Shown in pieces: positions 62,761 to 64,000 of a stretch of 64,000 nucleotides of DNA (its first letter is position 1; each line of letters starts with the position of its first letter). Below the pieces are notes generated by a model that had not been told where the DNA came from, searched no databases, and worked only from the letters and a program-made list of their open reading frames with translations. This stretch comes from Curvibacter sp. CHRR-16 (GTDB taxonomy: Bacteria > Pseudomonadota > Gammaproteobacteria > Burkholderiales > Burkholderiaceae_C): contig NZ_JAHCSH010000001.1 in assembly GCF_018474005.1 (NCBI RefSeq), positions 372,001 to 436,000 of the forward strand, given 5' to 3'. Position numbers and translations under genes: made by a program.

Positions 62761-64000
62761 GTGGCGGTGAGGAAAAGTTGGCGTTCAACCAATTTAGTTC
62801 GGCAGCGTTGGCGGCTATGGCGCAGCCTCCTTCGTATGTGGTGCGCATGGCTTCGCTTGCGATTTGTGTCATGGCTGGGCTTGCTTTGGTGTTTTCTTAT
62901 CTGGCGCAGATGGATGTGGTGGTGAGTGCACAGGGTAAGGTGATTCCTGCCGGTAAGAGCAAAGTGGTGCAGCCGCTTGAGGCAGGTGTAGTGCGCACGA
63001 TTGCAGTACGTGATGGGCAGTATGTGAAAGCGGGCGATGTGCTGTTGGAGCTGGATGTGACAAATAGCAGTGCAGATCGAGACCGAATACAGCGGGAGTG
63101 GTGGGAGGCTAAAGCTGAGGTATTGCGTGCTTCGGCGTTGTTGGCTGAGCGACTTCAGTTTGTTCCTCCTACAGGCATGCCTGTAGAGGTGGCAACCAAT
63201 CAGCTTGCCGTGCTGCAAAGTCGCTTGGCAGAGCAGCAAGCCAAGCTTGCAGCATTGGATGCCGACTTGAGTAAACGAAAGGCGGATGCGGCTGCTATTA
63301 GTAGCGGCTTGGCGCAGCAACGTGTCAGTTTGCCTTTGATTCAGCAGAAGTACGCCATGCGGGAGGAGTTAGCCAAAACGGGCCATGTAGCGCAGACGGG
63401 AGTCATTGAGGCCAAGATGGAGTTGATTAACGCAGAGAAGGAGTTGGCTGTGCAGGGCAATAGACTGCAAGAGTCGCAGGCCAGTTTTGCCGCAGTGCAG
63501 GAACAACGTGCGCAGGCTGTGGCGGAGTTTCGTGCCAAGGCCAGCGGTGAATTGTTGGATGCAACTAAGCGACGTGATGCAGCCGAGCAGGAGCTTATCA
63601 AGGTGCGCCAGCGTTTGGCTTTGCAAACGTTACGCTCGCCTATCGATGGCGTGGTGCAGCAATTGGCGGTTACTACTGTTGGCGGTGTTGTCACTGCTGC
63701 GCAATCTTTGATGACGATTGTTCCTGCAGATACTCCACTGGAATTAGAGGCTCAGGTGATGAACCGTGATATTGGTCATGTGCGGGTCGGGCAACGGGTG
63801 ATCAACAAGGTGGAGACGTTTGATTTCACTCGCTATGGCTATATTGAGGGAGAGGTGCTGTGGGTGGGTACGGATGCAGTGCAAGATCAGAAACTGGGGC
63901 CGGTGTTTCCAGTGCGCATCAAGCTCAATAGTTTGCAGACTCCTTCGTCTGTGAATGGTCAGACAGGGATGATTAAGGCGGGTATGAGCGTGACTGCAGA
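62757..64000 (+). CDS. HlyD-family membrane-fusion adaptor (3' end outside window)
   Basis: Adaptor linking the inner-membrane ABC exporter to a TolC-type outer-membrane channel. 414 codons are visible and the frame is open to the right edge. One N-terminal membrane helix (about 31-50, ASLAICVMAGLALVFSYLAQ) follows a short cytoplasmic tail. The lipoyl-like half-motif VVSAQGKVIPAGKSKVVQPLEAGVV, a long periplasmic coiled coil (about 100-290) and the second lipoyl half LRSPIDGVVQQLAVTTVGGVVTAAQSLMTIVP are typical of HlyD. AAGGAG precedes the ATG, which overlaps the ABC gene stop (ATGA at 62757-62760). Confidence 0.9.
   Translation, partial: MSGGEEKLAFNQFSSAALAAMAQPPSYVVRMASLAICVMAGLALVFSYLAQMDVVVSAQGKVIPAGKSKVVQPLEAGVVRTIAVRDGQYVKAGDVLLELDVTNSSADRDRIQREWWEAKAEVLRASALLAERLQFVPPTGMPVEVATNQLAVLQSRLAEQQAKLAALDADLSKRKADAAAISSGLAQQRVSLPLIQQKYAMREELAKTGHVAQTGVIEAKMELINAEKELAVQGNRLQESQASFAAVQEQRAQAVAEFRAKASGELLDATKRRDAAEQELIKVRQRLALQTLRSPIDGVVQQLAVTTVGGVVTAAQSLMTIVPADTPLELEAQVMNRDIGHVRVGQRVINKVETFDFTRYGYIEGEVLWVGTDAVQDQKLGPVFPVRIKLNSLQTPSSVNGQTGMIKAGMSVTA

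Overview
The window is chromosomal DNA of a betaproteobacterium, most likely a member of the Comamonadaceae (Rhodoferax, Acidovorax or Limnohabitans type). The basis is high-GC coding bias, gene orders familiar from that group (glnA-ntrB-ntrC, ilvB-ilvH-ilvC-pssA-leuA, aat-bpt, a permuted ATP-grasp/alpha-E fusion beside a transglutaminase) and a dispersed 48-nt repeat. The affiliation is inferred by reading; no search was run. Coding density is very high, no non-coding stretch exceeds 300 bases, and many neighbours overlap by 4 or 8 bases. No insertion sequence, integrase, phage gene, CRISPR array or rRNA was seen.

Layout. 1-2.4 kb: 3' part of rsuA, an EI24-type membrane protein and a molybdopterin-binding-domain protein. 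2.3-7.3 kb: nitrogen control, with glnA behind a sigma-54 promoter and NtrC-like boxes, a small DUF4124-like protein, then ntrB and ntrC. 7.3-12.5 kb: speH, exodeoxyribonuclease III, a DUF4337 protein, a PAS-GGDEF-EAL protein and a divergent periplasmic binding protein. 12.6-16.1 kb: a TPP riboswitch and thiBPQ. 16.3-20.5 kb: a metallophosphoesterase, an amidohydrolase-like protein and a MATE exporter. 28.8-20.5 kb (minus strand): one tightly packed run behind a Fur-like box (two related binding proteins, permease, ATPase, pseudoazurin-like cupredoxin, MFS, MATE, miaA). 28.9-37.6 kb: trhP, the branched-chain amino acid genes ilvBHC with pssA and leuA, then a PBP7-type endopeptidase. 37.6-40.7 kb: an IclR regulator, the two N-end-rule aminoacyl transferases bpt and aat, tRNA-Pro, tRNA-Arg and a RidA-family protein.

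40.7-52.8 kb (minus strand) holds two halves of a predicted amide-ligase/transglutaminase system. One is a transglutaminase beside an ATP-grasp/alpha-E fusion; the other is an 1125-residue transglutaminase-DUF2126 protein. Between them lie ccoG (with an FNR-like box and a long palindrome upstream) and an amino-acid ABC importer whose operon includes a homocysteine S-methyltransferase, which suggests S-methylmethionine uptake. 53-64 kb (plus strand) is a type I secretion locus: a lipoprotein, a rearranged remnant, a membrane protein, a 1979-residue secreted protein with LysM, calcium-binding and cadherin-like modules, an HlyB-type ABC exporter and an HlyD-type adaptor cut by the window end.

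Most notable: five copies of a 48-nt repeat, four lying in frame inside genes (rsuA, thiP, miaA and the ATP-grasp gene), and a mosaic remnant at 53.7-54.0 kb that joins a DUF2235-like signature to fragments copied from the giant secreted protein.
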